Shown here: positions 11,864 through 24,262 of the stretch, one piece after another
How the letters are laid out: every line of letters begins with the position of its first letter
How positions within the stretch are numbered: position 1 is the first letter of the stretch
Assembly (NCBI GenBank): GCA_946811695.1
Contig: OX328125.1
Coordinates: 44,780,586-44,844,585 of the forward strand
Length of the DNA: 64,000 bases
Direction: 5' to 3'
From: Gonocerus acuteangulatus
Taxonomy: Eukaryota; Arthropoda; Insecta; Hemiptera; Coreidae
The notes under the pieces: generated by a model
What the model saw: the letters and a program-made list of their open reading frames with translations, nothing else
Database searches by the model: none
What the model was told of the DNA's origin: nothing
Made by a program: the position numbers and the translations under genes

Positions 11864-12614
11864 TATATAATTTATATTCCAAATAACTAGCTTAATGCCT
11901 CATTGGCCTTAGACCTTAATATTCACTAAATTAGGAAACAAAAGAGGATATGTTAGTATTCATTACATAACGTCACTCACTTATCTTTTTTTTTTCGCTG
12001 TCACTTCAACGTGACGCATTTAGAAAGATTGACACATTGAATGGCTAACTTGTTTTTGATTGTAATGAGTCGCTGATTACAACGTTTTTGCCAGTAATTG
12101 TACTTAATTTGTCCCTTGGGGATAATTTTCGTATTATTATTAGTAAGGTCGTTAACATCGTCTACTGATAGCTACACACTCCGTAGGCGTATATAGGAAA
12201 TAATTTTGGGGGGAGGGCGGCTGGGAGCTTTTGGAGGTATGACACACTCACCTGTCCAGGTCGTACAATTGGAGATCTACTCCTCGGTAATTCTGCGCCA
12301 CTTTTAATCCAGGAGAGTTGGTCGCCAGGATTTTCAGGGGCTAAATGACATATTGTTGGAAAATTTACAGCAATATTTACGCGAAATATCTTATTCATTC
12401 GTATGTTGCATGATTCCTACAGCAATCGTACGAGTTAATTGCAATCGTTTAACTGTGATAAATGTTCTTTGCTGGAATGCACAATATTTTCCCACATATT
12501 ATGAAATAATCGATCTCTGAGTAGGCAACAGGATATTCTGCACAATTATGAGACCCCTGTTACTCAGAATCATGTTCATAATTTGCAAGTTTCCTAGAAT
12601 TAAAGTTCAAAAAG

Positions 12615-12619
<5 letters not shown>

Positions 12620-12678
<59 letters not shown>
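12620..12678. repeat. (TA)n microsatellite
   Basis: Pure (TA)n of about 58 bp. Comparable tracts lie at 5470-5526, 16321-16370, 17044-17092, 17354-17406, 22575-22614, 27620-27687, 31785-31836, 37383-37455 and 52074-52106. Protein-like frames across them (IYIYIY runs) are not genes. Confidence 0.9.
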
Positions 12679-12682
<4 letters not shown>

Positions 12683-13552
12683 AGACTTTGCGACTTTACG
12701 AACCCCATTTATGGACACACTCGAAGATAGGTCCTCTTCGTCTATGTGGACAATAGGCTCCGAGCTCAACTTTTTTTTTTTACCTTCTTTTCCCCCCTTT
12801 GTACCTTCATCCAGCCACATACTTGCGGTTCTTCTTAAATGTTTCATGTGCTATTAAGGTTATCGACATTCCAGACTCCCTCTCAGTCTAAGTGTTAGAT
12901 GTTTTCAAAAGCCAAATGTAGAAATGGGTGCCTGAAATTCGGACCCCACTGTTGGGGAAAGCTAGTAATTTACTAACTTAACTCACTTTATTTACACTTG
13001 ACTATAAAAAATTAAAGAATAAATTTCTAATTAATTTACAACTCTTCGGCCAGAGTTGTTACTATTTACACAGATTTATCCGCATAGATTATTCCTCTTT
13101 GCTGTCCGTTCAATGTGATCTGTTCTTCTTTAAATACATCTCTGGTGTTCTCATTGAGTACCAAGCTGTTCAATTAATACCTTAACGGCTCCTGCCGCCT
13201 GTTCACTAAAGGAGAAGACGATGAGAAAACTGAAAGATGCACGTCATGGTCCATTCCTGACGTGCTGGCTTTAAAGAAAACTGATCTATCCTACTCGGAT
13301 ACAGAGACCCCATCGGTGCTTGGAGTACCTCAAGGACACCACAAAATTCCTCATTTTTCACCTAAATTGGCCATGAAAGGGAAGAAGAAGGGTTGAACGG
13401 TAAATAGAAATAGATATGTTTCAACAAGGAGGCTCGACAATTTTCAAACGTTGTGGAGCCAATAGTCAAAGTATATTTTCCTTCGGGAGAAGAGCCCGAT
13501 GCTTTGGGGTATACCTTGACTATTCCCGCGGGAATCCAAGTGGACCTGAGCA

Positions 13553-13774
13553 GGACATTTTGCTGGGCAAGATAATGAGAGATGGACAAATCAGGCCACT
13601 GAGTGGATCCAATATGGGCAGAAGAGAAGAAGAGGAAGGCAGAAGACGAGATGGGCCGATATCATACGGAACAAGGCTGGTGCTAAGTGGATGAGAAATG
13701 CCAGGGACAGAACCAGGTGGAAAGAAATGTGGAAGAATGAAAAAGAAAGCACAGCGGACTCCACTTTCCGATAA
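13553..13774 (+). pseudogene. C-terminal fragment of an RTE/BovB-type LINE ORF2
   Basis: One frame reads through GHFAGQDNERW, TEWIQYGQKRRRGRQKTRW, ADIIRNKAG, WMRNARDRTRWKEMW and stops at 13772-13774. The order basic RRGRxKTRW, then D-I-[IK], then W-x-A-x-DR-x-xW is the usual last segment of RTE-like ORF2 proteins. No reverse transcriptase core is seen upstream, so this is a 5'-truncated relic about 74 codons long. Confidence 0.7.
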
Positions 13775-14524
13775 GACTAGTCACCGTGGGAAGTCATGAC
13801 TATTTCCCCAGAAATCTGGGAAGCCATACAAAATAGTTACGTCAGTTTTCTAATATAAAAAAAATATTATATTATTATTTATTTATTGGTGGCAAAGTTA
13901 TTCATTTATTAATCTATTTAATTATTTAATATGACTTATTAATTATTACTTATTTAATTATTATTTTGTTAAAAAAGCTACATTCTTTCCCGCGGGAAAG
14001 AAAATAGTGAGTGACCAGATAGTGATCTGATAACACGAGGATTTGGCATCTCAGCAGATCAAGCGAAGTGTCGTTCACAGCGGTTTTATACGGTGTAACT
14101 TAGTTGTCAAAACTCACAGCAGCCTGCTCAACACCACAACAGGGAATCATCGCAAGTGCTGACCTTATTCCGGGTTAATAATCACAAAAAATAAGTTTAA
14201 GGTCAATGGATAAATTTTTAGCAAGTTTTATTCGTATAGCACGTCGCCATATTGCATTCCGCAATTTTGATTTCTTTCATTTTCGATAATCACAGACCCT
14301 AATAACCACAATACAATAAGTTTTAGACCAATTGCTAAATTTTTTCATTTTGTTCACGTTTTTTCGTATAAAAAGGCGCCATATTAGACCCGCCATTTTG
14401 ATTTTTTTTTAATTCTGATAACGAATTCGTAATCAAGTACCCCCAAAACCCCTGGATATATAATTGTAGATCGTTTCATTAACTATGCAGCCATCTCGAA
14501 ACGCAAGTACGGGCTAGCAAGTCT

Positions 14525-14747
14525 GGGGCAGGTGAAATCTACAAATATTTACTCGCCTCGGAAGCATTTACTTTCGCTTATTCACACCAGTTCAGGGGGT
14601 TTACTTAGTATATACTTGCCGTACAAGTATTTACTTGCAAGTAATAGTAAATACTTGTTTTATTCACTTCAATTTAAGTGTTTAGTTGTTTTTTGAGACT
14701 CCACGAGTATTTACTCGTCCTACTTGTTTTTATTCACCCGGCCCATT
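14525..14747. mobile_element. MITE with GGTGAA termini and AAGTATTTACT repeats
   Basis: The left end GGGGCAGGTGAAAT is matched by the inverted right end TTCACCCGGCCCATT. Possible 8-bp duplications are GCAAGTCT (14517-14524) and GCAAGTGT (14748-14755). The interior repeats AGTATTTACT[CT]G several times in both orientations. Confidence 0.5.
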
Positions 14748-15357
14748 GCAAGTGTTCCGAGGACACCTGGACTATTCTGGGAAACAAAACGGCATCTGAC
14801 ATTTGCTTGGCCGTGAAACCTTTATTTCCGTACTTTATAACATGGCTCTTTGCCTGGATCTGGGAAATTAAATATTTCCTAGGAAATGTACAACATTTAA
14901 ATTCAAAGGATACCATCGTAAACGTTAAAATGAATGGCCAAGTCCGTAGAAGAATCCGTTCATCGGAACACTGGTTTTCGGTGAAAATCGCGCGAAAGCT
15001 GAAAGAAGTAAAGATGAGCGAGTTCCTGCTATCAAGATTGTTAACAATTTACGTGGAGAGTGTTTTAGTGCGTAGGGCAGTCCAATACGAGTGGGATGGA
15101 GCTAGGTAACTAGCACAGAAAGAACCGGCTTCGACTCGTCAAGACAATCACTAGTTTAGACTCGCATACAATGAAGAGCTATGGAACTTAAGAAGGTCTG
15201 CTTGTTATTCTACTTCCGACGAAATAATTACTATTAAACTCATGCCATTAATAGAACAATAGCGATACCTTTATTAATAAACTAGTAATATTACTTGGCC
15301 ATGTAATTCCAATCGAGTACATTTATGCAGCTAAGGATTATTACTATTATTAAAAAG

Positions 15358-16319
15358 TCCAACTCGCAGGAACTGCGTCATCTTAGCGCGGTTCAGTTTT
15401 TATCCCTAGTGTCATTTGGGAAGTTTGAAATAGAAACCGTTATTATTTTGGTTCAACCTTTCGCAAGGGCCCGTTACCAAGGGGCAGCGTACCCTTATAC
15501 CTGGAATCCACCCACCACTGGTTGGCCAACTCCACTACTAGAAATAGTTATTTCAAATATCAAAACAAATATCAAAATGTTTCTAATTTTCTTGATTTCT
15601 TCTACAGTAATACTAACTCTATAAATAAATGCAATTAAAAAAACAACAACCCATTAAAATGTGAGCTAAACAACTACGAAAACCCGGTAAAAAGAACAAA
15701 ACAAACACATTTGAAGTTTGAACCACTTATTTCTCCGATTGACAATGCCTAATCAAAAATTTCTTTAGAATCTTTTTTGTAGACAATTTAGTAAGCTTTC
15801 GAATGGTAAACTTCCGCTTTCCATGATTCTCAACCGTTTTAGAGATATTAAGGAAAATTTTCAAAGTTACCAAAACTTTTCATGTCTGTTAATAAAATAT
15901 TTTATTCTAACCCTTCCTTAACTCCAAACGTAACCAAAATTTCAACATATTAGTTTTGATGAAAGTTGAACATGCAGAAAATATTTCAACTGAATCCCAT
16001 GATTCTAAGTATCCAAACCAAAAACGGTATTCAACAACTATTTTTCCAATTTTCTCGTAAACGGTTAGAGCTATCGCCTTGAAAATGGTTTCATTCGTTT
16101 TCCTTGGCCAAGAAGCCCATAAAAAGAGTGCTTGCAAGCAAATGAAGTTAGCGGAACGATTTGTTTCGTGCGACATTCGCTCCGAAAACCATGTTCCGGT
16201 GGGCGGATTCTGCTGGTTAACGAACTTGACGTTTCAAATTAAACGAAAGATTTTTGTACCAAATTTCATCAAAATCGGACCATTAGGGGGGGGGGGGATG
16301 AGCGAACAGACAAATATAT

Positions 16320-16370
<51 letters not shown>

Positions 16371-16507
16371 AATTTGAACCACCGTTATTTTCGGTCTCTA
16401 GGGGTTCTGAAACGCAAAATTTTCTAGTCGGGACTTCCGGATTGTTTCATGAGATCAACCTTATAAGCGGGGTTCCTCCCTATGAAGGGAGGGAGGAACG
16501 GCGCTAA
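15358..16507 (+). mobile_element. (TA)n-bearing hairpin-ended repeat, near full-length (copy 2)
   Basis: Starts TCCAACTCGCAGGAACTGCG and ends with a CCTCCCT/AGGGAGG hairpin followed by GAACGGCGCTAA. Interior landmarks include the ACGGTTAGAGCTATCGCC block, CCAAATTTCATCAAAATCGG, a poly-G run, (TA)n at about 16321-16370 and AAATTTGAACCACCG. It carries no credible coding sequence, so it would be non-autonomous. Confidence 0.6.
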
Positions 16508-16663
16508 AAGGGATCGCTACTATGGCGATTTCACTTCTTCAAGGTGGTGCCTGTATGGTCTACCAGCATTGTGATGAGAAATTTAAATCACTTATTCCTA
16601 TTAACATAGGTATGGAAATGTCTGTAAAATGCCAGAAAGCCACTGGTTATTCAGCAGATATCT

Positions 16664-16879
16664 TCAAATGAGATTGTATAGTTCAGTGTTCTGTAAGTAA
16701 GAGAATATTGTGTTTATGTACTGCCTGCTGTCCATGTACAATTCGTTCATGTCATGTGGAATATTTAGGTAGTGTCGTATTCTGCAAGCAAGTAAAATTT
16801 CTTCACGTCTGTTGTCTCGGTAGCTGCTAAGGAAATTGCATGCATAAAATAATTTTGAAACTGGTCTCAAAATTGTCAT
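16664..16879 (-). pseudogene. Possible C-terminal tail of an I-like LINE ORF2
   Basis: The minus-strand frame ends RHYLNIPHDM...YINTIFSYLQNTELYNLI and stops. The LINE at 43789-50009 ends its ORF2 in the same manner (...IAYLKDLKLYNLI stop), and I/R1-type LINEs commonly end with such a xxFLxxxxLYNxI segment. Only about 40 residues are convincing, and the upstream part does not match known LINE motifs. Confidence 0.4.
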
Positions 16880-17030
16880 CGATCCTGCCTGTAACGTACC
16901 AAGAATGTACTTACAAAAAGGCCTTTTTTGACATGGACCTAAAGAAGGAACTTAAGTTATTCAATGACGTTTGCGAGCGAAAAAAAAATTGAGAAAATAT
17001 TGAAAATTAAATAAATAGGGGAAAAAATAA

Positions 17031-17041
17031 TTAAGTGTAGC

Positions 17042-17093
<52 letters not shown>

Positions 17094-17104
17094 GCTACAC
17101 TTAA
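17031..17104. repeat. 74-bp perfect palindrome with a (TA)n core
   Basis: TTAAGTGTAGCTAAATAT at the left is exactly inverted at the right (ATATTTAGCTACACTTAA), with (TA)n filling the middle. It could extrude as a cruciform, or be a tiny foldback element. Confidence 0.85.
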
Positions 17105-17169
17105 TGATGAGTTTCAAAGAGCAATTATAAACAGCACATTCAGTTAAAAATTCAATTTACGTACTACAC

Positions 17170-17347
17170 TTTTTTTCTTTTTTTTTACGACCCACCGACT
17201 GGGCCATTAGTGCCGACATCCATGGTGCAGTGAGGAATTTTCTCAACGAGCCGTGAGAAGAGGAAATTCCTGCTGCTGATGGGACTCGAATCCTCATCTT
17301 CCGCGCGAGAATCCAAGGTGTTAGCCACTATACCGTGGGTAGACCCC
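17170..17347 (-). mobile_element. tRNA-derived SINE, family A (copy 2)
   Basis: On the minus strand: GGGGTCTACCCACGGTATAG head, A-box TAGTGGCTAACACC, B-box GGATTCGAGTCCC, GCAGGAATTTCCTCTTC body, tail GGCACTAATGGCCCAGTCGG and poly-A (poly-T at 17170-17186 on plus). GCACTAATGGCCC nearly matches the LINE 3' end at 49941-49953. Confidence 0.8.
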
Positions 17348-17351
17348 ATAA

Positions 17352-17409
<58 letters not shown>

Positions 17410-18780
17410 CGACTGTAATTCGAAGAATGATATGAAATGTATCTTTCTGAACGTCCTTCTTTTCCAATGTCATTCAGTTTAGCGCAGTGTAATACAACCA
17501 GCAATGAATTATTGCTCTTTGAAATTTTCCTAAGGATGGATTTGAAAGTTAGCATTGGTATTTAACTAATTATTATGATGAGTGAGAAATAGGGAATGAA
17601 GACTGGTGAGGAAGTCACGCAACATATAATAATAGTCAGTGTATCTAGGCAGTGTTGATAATCTATGTTATTATATCGATGACAATACCTCAATTCGGAT
17701 TTCCCTCTTACACGGGAAATCTAAATCACGTCATAATCATTATACATTTCTAGCTATAGTAAATAATATTTATTTTCAGATATTATACTCACTTCCTATA
17801 ATTCATCAAAATGGGATCAGTATTTTAATAGAGTCAAAATGTAATAATAATATGTTTTGTACAATATTTTGACGATGCTATTTTTAAATAAAGTCAAAAT
17901 GGAATAGTCCCTACGCCAAGTTATGACAAGTGCGTCATCCTTCAAGGTGCCATTTGTACAGCTGAGAGCACAGACAGTTAATGATCTTTCCTGATAATGT
18001 AAACACATGTAAAATTAAATCTCAAAGCAAAGCAAGATATTAGGCGCCACAAAAGGAATCTGACAACATCCTAAGCGGAATTTACTCCATTTAAGCTCCT
18101 ATTTCTCCGAATGAGATCGCTCTATGAAAAATTATTGAAAAAACGTAAGCTTTACAATTTTTTTCGCACAAATTTCTCAAACAAAAACATGTCTCGGTGG
18201 ACGGTTTCTACTGATTAACGAACTTGATCTTTCAAATCACACAAATTTTTTTTTTTCATATATCATTAAAATCGGTCCATTTTTGAGCAACTACATACAT
18301 AAAAATTTTAACCACCGTTATTTCCGTGATCTTTGGGTACTGAAACATGAAAATTGCGTCATGAAGTCGACGTCATAAGCAGGTTGCCTTCCTGTGTAGA
18401 GAGGGAAGACAATAAAAATGAATACGAAAAATAATAAAGCCAAATTAAACATTTCATTTTCAAATAAAATACATTGCGAACACTTTGAAACATTATTTAC
18501 AGTTAGGAGTGCATGTGTGTGCACAAATGTTTGAGTAGTATATTGGCTGCCATTTTGGGTGCATGTTGGTTGAACGTAGGAAATATTTATGATATAGCGT
18601 TGTCTGCAGTTTGTATACGTTTAACGAAGATCAAAGTCTTGATGAATTATCTTCATGTTGGTTTGTCGGTTCTATCTAGTAAATAAGAATTGCTAGCGAA
18701 GACTGGTTAAAATAATTTCACTTGCTGATAGAAGTGTTTATTTTACCAGTTCTAAAATATGGAAAAAAAGATATATTTCG

Positions 18781-19294
18781 TCTAGAGCCTTCTGCTCAAA
18801 TTCAGGAACATGCTTTAGGCCACCGTGCATGCGCGAACGCCAGCGGACACTTTTTTGTGACACCTTTGTGGAATGCCTAGGCCCACCCCACAAAACCTAT
18901 GTAAAGTGCTGTATAACATATAGTCTTCTTTTTCGTCAACGGCCAGCGCGCATGCGCGAACACCAGCGGACACCTTCTTGTGACAATTTTTTGTAACGCT
19001 AGGTCCATCCGATAAACCTATGTGATGTACTCTATAATATACAGTCAGCTTTTTCGCTATTGGCCACTGCGCATGCGCGAACGCCAGTGGACACTTTTTT
19101 TGTTACATACAGTCTTCTTTTTCGTACATAGCCACGCCACTGCGCATGCGCGAACTCAAGCGGACACTTATTTGTGACACATACAGTCTTCTTTTTCGTA
19201 CTGGGCATGTGCGAACACCACTGCGCATGCGCGAACACCAACTGACACTTTTTTGTAACGTTTTTTTCCAGGTTAGTCACCGCTAAAGCACATT
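18781..19294. mobile_element. MITE with an expanded array of GCGCATGCGC palindromes
   Basis: Same flanks as the element at 1728-1938 (AGAGCCTTCTGCTCAAATTC ... CGCTAAAGCACATTTATG). The interior unit (CTTCTTTTTCGT...CACTGCGCATGCGCGAACxCCAGCGGACACTTTTTTGT) is repeated about five to six times. GCGCATGCGC or a near variant appears near 18826, 18946, 19068, 19142, 19205 and 19223. Confidence 0.65.
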
Positions 19295-19376
19295 TATGAT
19301 AAAAAAAAAAAATCAGGCCTGTAGGACTATAGAGGTATCTTGGCCATACGGTCAAACGGCTACTGCGGAAATACTC

Positions 19377-19512
19377 ATAAATAAAATTAATTAAAGGCTG
19401 GATGGCACTAGGGACCGACGAGACACTAGAAGATAAAATCTTTTTGTGTGCGAGTTTTTAACTCAGGCCGTCCAACATATTAGTCGAGTGGTCCACCACT
19501 GAGCTAACCTCA
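19377..19512 (-). mobile_element. Possible tRNA-derived SINE, family D
   Basis: On the minus strand GGGCTGAGGTTAGCTCAGTGG resembles a tRNA 5' half with a good A-box, and CTGAGTTAAAAACTCG resembles a weak T-arm/B-box about 50 bp on. The body extends to CCTAGTGCCATCCAGCC. No other copy was seen in the window. Confidence 0.4.
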
Positions 19513-20653
19513 GCCCAAAAATACTAGAAGTCCATAAATAAAAAGTCCGTCACATAAGAGGTGCCTAAATAAGCACATTTCTCAGTAGAAGGGAAGTTTA
19601 CCCAGCATTCCTGTAAAATAATAGTTCAATTATGCAGGGAAAAAATCAATATTTGAATTAACTAAACACATGAACGTATAAACATAATGGTCTAAAGAAA
19701 ATTCTTCGCTTAATAACTTTTATTCGCTGAATCCCTTTTACCTAAAGAAAGCAGACGGCAGACGGGAATGGACCCTTAATCCTTGTACAGTGTATTTCGT
19801 GGGTCCATAACATTCTAGGGAGTTCTTATACACTTCTTGTAGATGGCTTGTAGAAGTGTTACTACAAGCCTTTCTGCAATTCCTAAAACTGGAGGTTATA
19901 CACTTCTTGTAGATGGCTTCCTTTCTGTATTTATTCCTTGTTATTATTGGATAAAAGTAAATGTGGGATGAAAAAAACAAACATATATTTACAAAACTAC
20001 AGACAAAAAATCCGAACGTAAAGAAAATGTCACCGAAAAGTAGCTTTGCCCCTAAGAGAAAAAGTTATCCTCACCCCACCTCAAGTGGTGCTCAGAAACG
20101 ACTTGAAGGAACTTTCTATCCGATTTGTCGAAGGACCTTTCTCTCTACCACACAAAGTTTCCATTTGGCTCCAATCGGGCTCATATGGACTGATAACGAA
20201 TCAGTTTTCCTTTATACAAGCAGCCCGTTCTGTGGTTTCTCAAAGAAGTTTTCTCCTCATTGGTACCTTTTCAAAATAATATTGAAGTTTTTGTCAAACA
20301 TTGATGAACACAATATTCTCATGACACATTTTTAATAAATTATATTATTTTTGTACGTAATAACTGAGAAAGTAAACCAAACGTTAATCCAAATGAAAAT
20401 TCTTTTGTAAGAAAATGGACTTTCCTATCCTCTAGAGGTTTTAGAGAAACAAAAACATATCTCAGAAGTTAGGGACATACAAGAAATTTGATCCTGGAAC
20501 CCCCACCTCCTGAGATCTCAGAACCGAGTTTGCTGTACACTGTTCAGATAGATAGAAAATTTCCCCGTGCGTGAAAAATATTTCCGACGTTTCTGCCATT
20601 TGCAAATCGACATTTGAAGGAGCAACACGAAACGTAAATCATGTCCTTTTTAA

Positions 20654-20948
20654 GACTAAGGAAGGCCTTGACAGGTCAGACAAGGAATATAGTGTTTTAT
20701 ATTTATCAATAATTAGCCAAAGCTAAAGCTAAAAACGTTTTAAACTTCCTAATTATAAGGTTATATCAGAGAGACTTTTTACCGCCAATTCTCTGTTTCC
20801 GGAATAAAGGCCAAATTCCCTCCAATTGAATCATCTATTTGAAGAGGCAATTTTATAGTTTAAATTGTTTTAGCCTTAGCTTTAGCTAAATATTGATAAA
20901 CGTTGAGCACTATTTCCCTTGCCTGATCTCTCAAAGCCTTCCCTAGTC
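20654..20948. mobile_element. Foldback/MITE element with ~80-bp imperfect inverted ends
   Basis: GACTAAGGAAGGCCTTGACA...AAAGCTAAAGCTAAAA at the left is mirrored by TTTTAGCCTTAGCTTTAGCT...AAGCCTTCCCTAGTC at the right. No clear target duplication and no coding capacity. Confidence 0.6.
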
Positions 20949-22132
20949 CTGAACGAGACATAATCAGTTTTTATTGAGTTTTACGTAGCGATTTGTTCAT
21001 TGAAATGGCAATACAAATGGCGTAACCGTCGGGAAACTTTTGCGCATGCGGGATTTGACTTTTTTTTTTTTTGTTTTTTTGACATGCATCGATTCCCAAA
21101 GTTTGGTCGTTTTTTTTTTGGGGGGGGGGAGCTCTGCATATACTTGAGATAAGATACATTAGTATCCAAAAGGTAGGGGTCGATGAAAATTTGAAGAATG
21201 ATTCAACCATTCATTCATGAGATCAACCTTAATAGCTACATTTCTTTGGAAATTAATAAAACTTCTTATTTAGAATAAAATGTAAGATTTTTAATATATT
21301 TATTCCAGAAAAAAATGGTTTTCAGATAAGTACTAAGGCAGGAAAATCATCCGATGAATATAACACTATGCCATTTATTATTAGATTTGGCTCCATTAGA
21401 GTGCTTGATGTGCCATGATTTGAAGTGAAGTCAGATTATTATCCGTAAATTTAAAAAAAAACAACCTCGCTATTGTTTCCCGCCAAGTCATATTTCTTTG
21501 CAGCCTTCAAAGATTACACAAGTCCTCCACGGTGAAACCAAACACTAAATGGATATTACAAAACATGCCTGACAATGAGAATTTATTGAACAAGTATTAC
21601 AATGCGTTTTTCTTCATTCGACATTAAATGACAAAATAATATTTTTTTTTTTTTTTTTTTTTACCATGAGTATTTTACATTTTTTTTTTATCCATTGATT
21701 TTGATTTCCTATACAGCGTGGATGCTTAGGCTACCCAGTTTCCTTAGTTAATATCTAGTTTTGTGCCTTGAAGAAAACTAAAAGCGACCCCGTAGAAAGC
21801 GGGTTCGAGAACCGGCGACTTTCGATGGCGGTTAGGCTGGAGAACTTTCCCTCGTCATTTTCTAGGCCAACAACTCACCAGGGGACCAAGAACTCAAGGT
21901 CGTACTCACAGCGGTCATCATCCTATCATCAATGTATCAGCACTTTTCATCTTAGTGAGAATCATTCATTCGTAAATTGTATTACGTCCATTTAGTTATC
22001 TATTAGCAGATTTATTATAAACGCTAGATTTATGGATATAAACGCATTTCTGTTCTGCCATTTTGGCCGAATGTTATTAGACACCAGCCAATCCTCATTG
22101 CTGAAATAATTATTTTGGTAAATACTCATATT

Positions 22133-22450
22133 TTTAGAGCGGTTCCTTCCTCCCCCATTTCAGGGATACCACTTATGAGGTTGACTTCATGACGCAACCA
22201 GAGGAGCCGACTTAAAAATTTCACGTTTCGAACCCAGAGATCACGAAACCAACGGTGGTTCAAATTTGTATATATTGTCTGTTCGCGCTCTAGCAGGCTA
22301 AAAAATGGACCAATTTTAATTAAATTTGGCACAAAAATACATTGTGTAATTTCACACGTTTTTGTAAAGATCAAAATCGTTAACCAGCTGAATCAACCTG
22401 TCGGAACATGTTTTGCTTGGGCGAAATTCAACATTTTGATATATTTTTAA
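22133..22450 (-). repeat. 3' part of the (TA)n-bearing hairpin-ended repeat
   Basis: The minus strand ends GGAAGGAACCGCTCTAAAAA after the ATCACGAAACC...TTTCACGTTTCG block, in the same order as at 16370-16507. A (TA)n at 22575-22614 lies just beyond. Confidence 0.6.
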
Positions 22451-22571
22451 ACTTTTTTTTTTTTTGTGCATTGGTATGAGTAAGATAGTTTTATTTTGTG
22501 ATATCACCAAATCTTTTGTTATGGGAATGCTATATACCACGTTTCTCGGCTCTAAAACAAACGTTATGGCC

Positions 22572-22617
<46 letters not shown>

Positions 22618-22854
22618 CAAGTTCCAGGCCTCTCCCAAAATCAATTTGCCTATGAAAGTTATATCATAGTATTGGGCCTTTAATACCTTTTCAAGAACCT
22701 AATAATACCCCCCCCCTACCCGGGAGCGGAGTAAAACAAAAATTTTCGATTTTTGCCTTCAAATTTCCTGTTTCTAATAGATAGGACCGATGAAGAATTG
22801 CAGGTATTCTTGGGTGGATAAACTGCCAAAAGGAACATTGTGTTATTAATGCTT

Positions 22855-23107
22855 GTTACCTTGGAACAAAAAGGGCGAATTGTCAAACCTCTGAAATTTG
22901 AGCGAACTGCACAAGTGACATCAGGGTGGGACAAACATTAATTCTTAAAGGGGCCAATGTATTCCCATTGTTAGTTAATGAGGAAAAAAATATTTTTTCT
23001 TTACCATTGGTCCTTTTAATAATTATGTTTATCCCACCCTGAGGTCACTCGTGCAGTTCACTCAAATTTCAGAGGTTTGGACATTAGCTCTTTTCGTTCC
23101 AAGTTAC
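22855..23107. mobile_element. Palindromic element with ~115-bp inverted arms
   Basis: AAACCTCTGAAATTTGAG, GTGACATCAGGGTGGGA and flanking text of the left arm return inverted in the right arm as TCCCACCCTGAGGTCAC and CTCAAATTTCAGAGGTTT. The arms begin GTTACCTTGGAAC and end GTTCCAAGTTAC. Confidence 0.75.
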
Positions 23108-24144
23108 AGATTTTTTCCATTTTTGTTTCTTATGTTGTTTCTGTATCTCCGTTGTATATGATTTCGTGTCTGCTGAATGTAGTTATTATTGCAATTGGTG
23201 GTGGTTCAGGGAACGAGGTAAACGACATTAGAACTATTTTTTGCCGAATAGTTTCATACATTGTGGAAATAATGGATTATCCACGGTAGCTGTGAAGGAT
23301 CTTCTCTTTCACCGTTATCTGGGCTAGTTAGAATGTTTTCTTCCTCGAGAAGCAACACTTACTGTACTTTAGTAAACATATTTAATAGGCCCTAAAACAT
23401 TACAGGCCCGACAACTATTACCAAAACATGATCATAAAATAAAGGTTGCGATAAACAATTTCATCTGTTATTATTATTGTTTTACTTTGAACTTCAATCC
23501 AGTTGCACATCAGGGCGGCCTGGTCTAGATTAATCAGTGATTCCTCGAGTTATGGCAATGCCAAACTCTAAATGGAGCAATTGTCGCCAATTATACTTGT
23601 CTCGTAATCGTTTTATGGACCGTAATTAATAACGTGAGAAGCAATTAGTATAAACTACCGTAACGACTATTGTTTAATTGTTTTCAGTTGTACTCTCAGC
23701 AGTTGGGTCAGTGATTAAAACATTACAAAGGTTTTTAATGATTTATTAATGCCCACTAACGTTTCATGCCATCAAGGAGTCTCTTCGCGATAAACAAATA
23801 AAACCACTGTACAAAAAATGAACAGGACACCCTGATATTGGCATGGTCTTTGGTAAGCTTCCCTTTATTTAGATATTTTAGAGTTTATTTTATCAAATAT
23901 TTTTGCTTTCTGTGGATTTTAATCGCGTTTTCTCCCTCCTAAAAGGCTATAGAAGAAGGTGCTTATGCATTTTTTAAAAAAAATTGGCTTCAGAAAGCCT
24001 AATAGCTTTCTTACTTCTTTTAAAATCAATTTAATAACATCGACGATAATTTCCTTATGTGCTGGAGTTTATATTTTCTGTGATAAGAAATCAATCCTTT
24101 CTGGGTAGTCTTATCAATGTTGTTAAGTTTTAGGGGCGAAGGTA

Positions 24145-24262
24145 GAATTTGTCTGGCTTCGGTCGTTGTATCTTAATAAAAGTATGTTACGTATTTAAGT
24201 TTTAAATCTTATAATAAATGTAATTTTATTAAGATACCACGACCGAACCCGTCAAATTTTAC
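24145..24262. repeat. Collapsed copy of the palindrome at 6503-6752
   Basis: GGCTTCGGTCGTTGTATCTTAATAAAA on the left is inverted as TTTTATTAAGATACCACGACCGAACC on the right. The central segment with the hammerhead-like core is missing. Confidence 0.6.

Noticed and set aside
12950..13200. Possible solo LTR starting TGTTGGGGAA
   Set aside because: No matching CA end, target duplication or second LTR could be identified.
14678..15109. 143-codon plus-strand ORF with a hydrophobic start
   Set aside because: It overlaps a MITE end and sequence resembling the (TA)n-bearing repeat family; no domain, no splice context, composition unlike the host exons.
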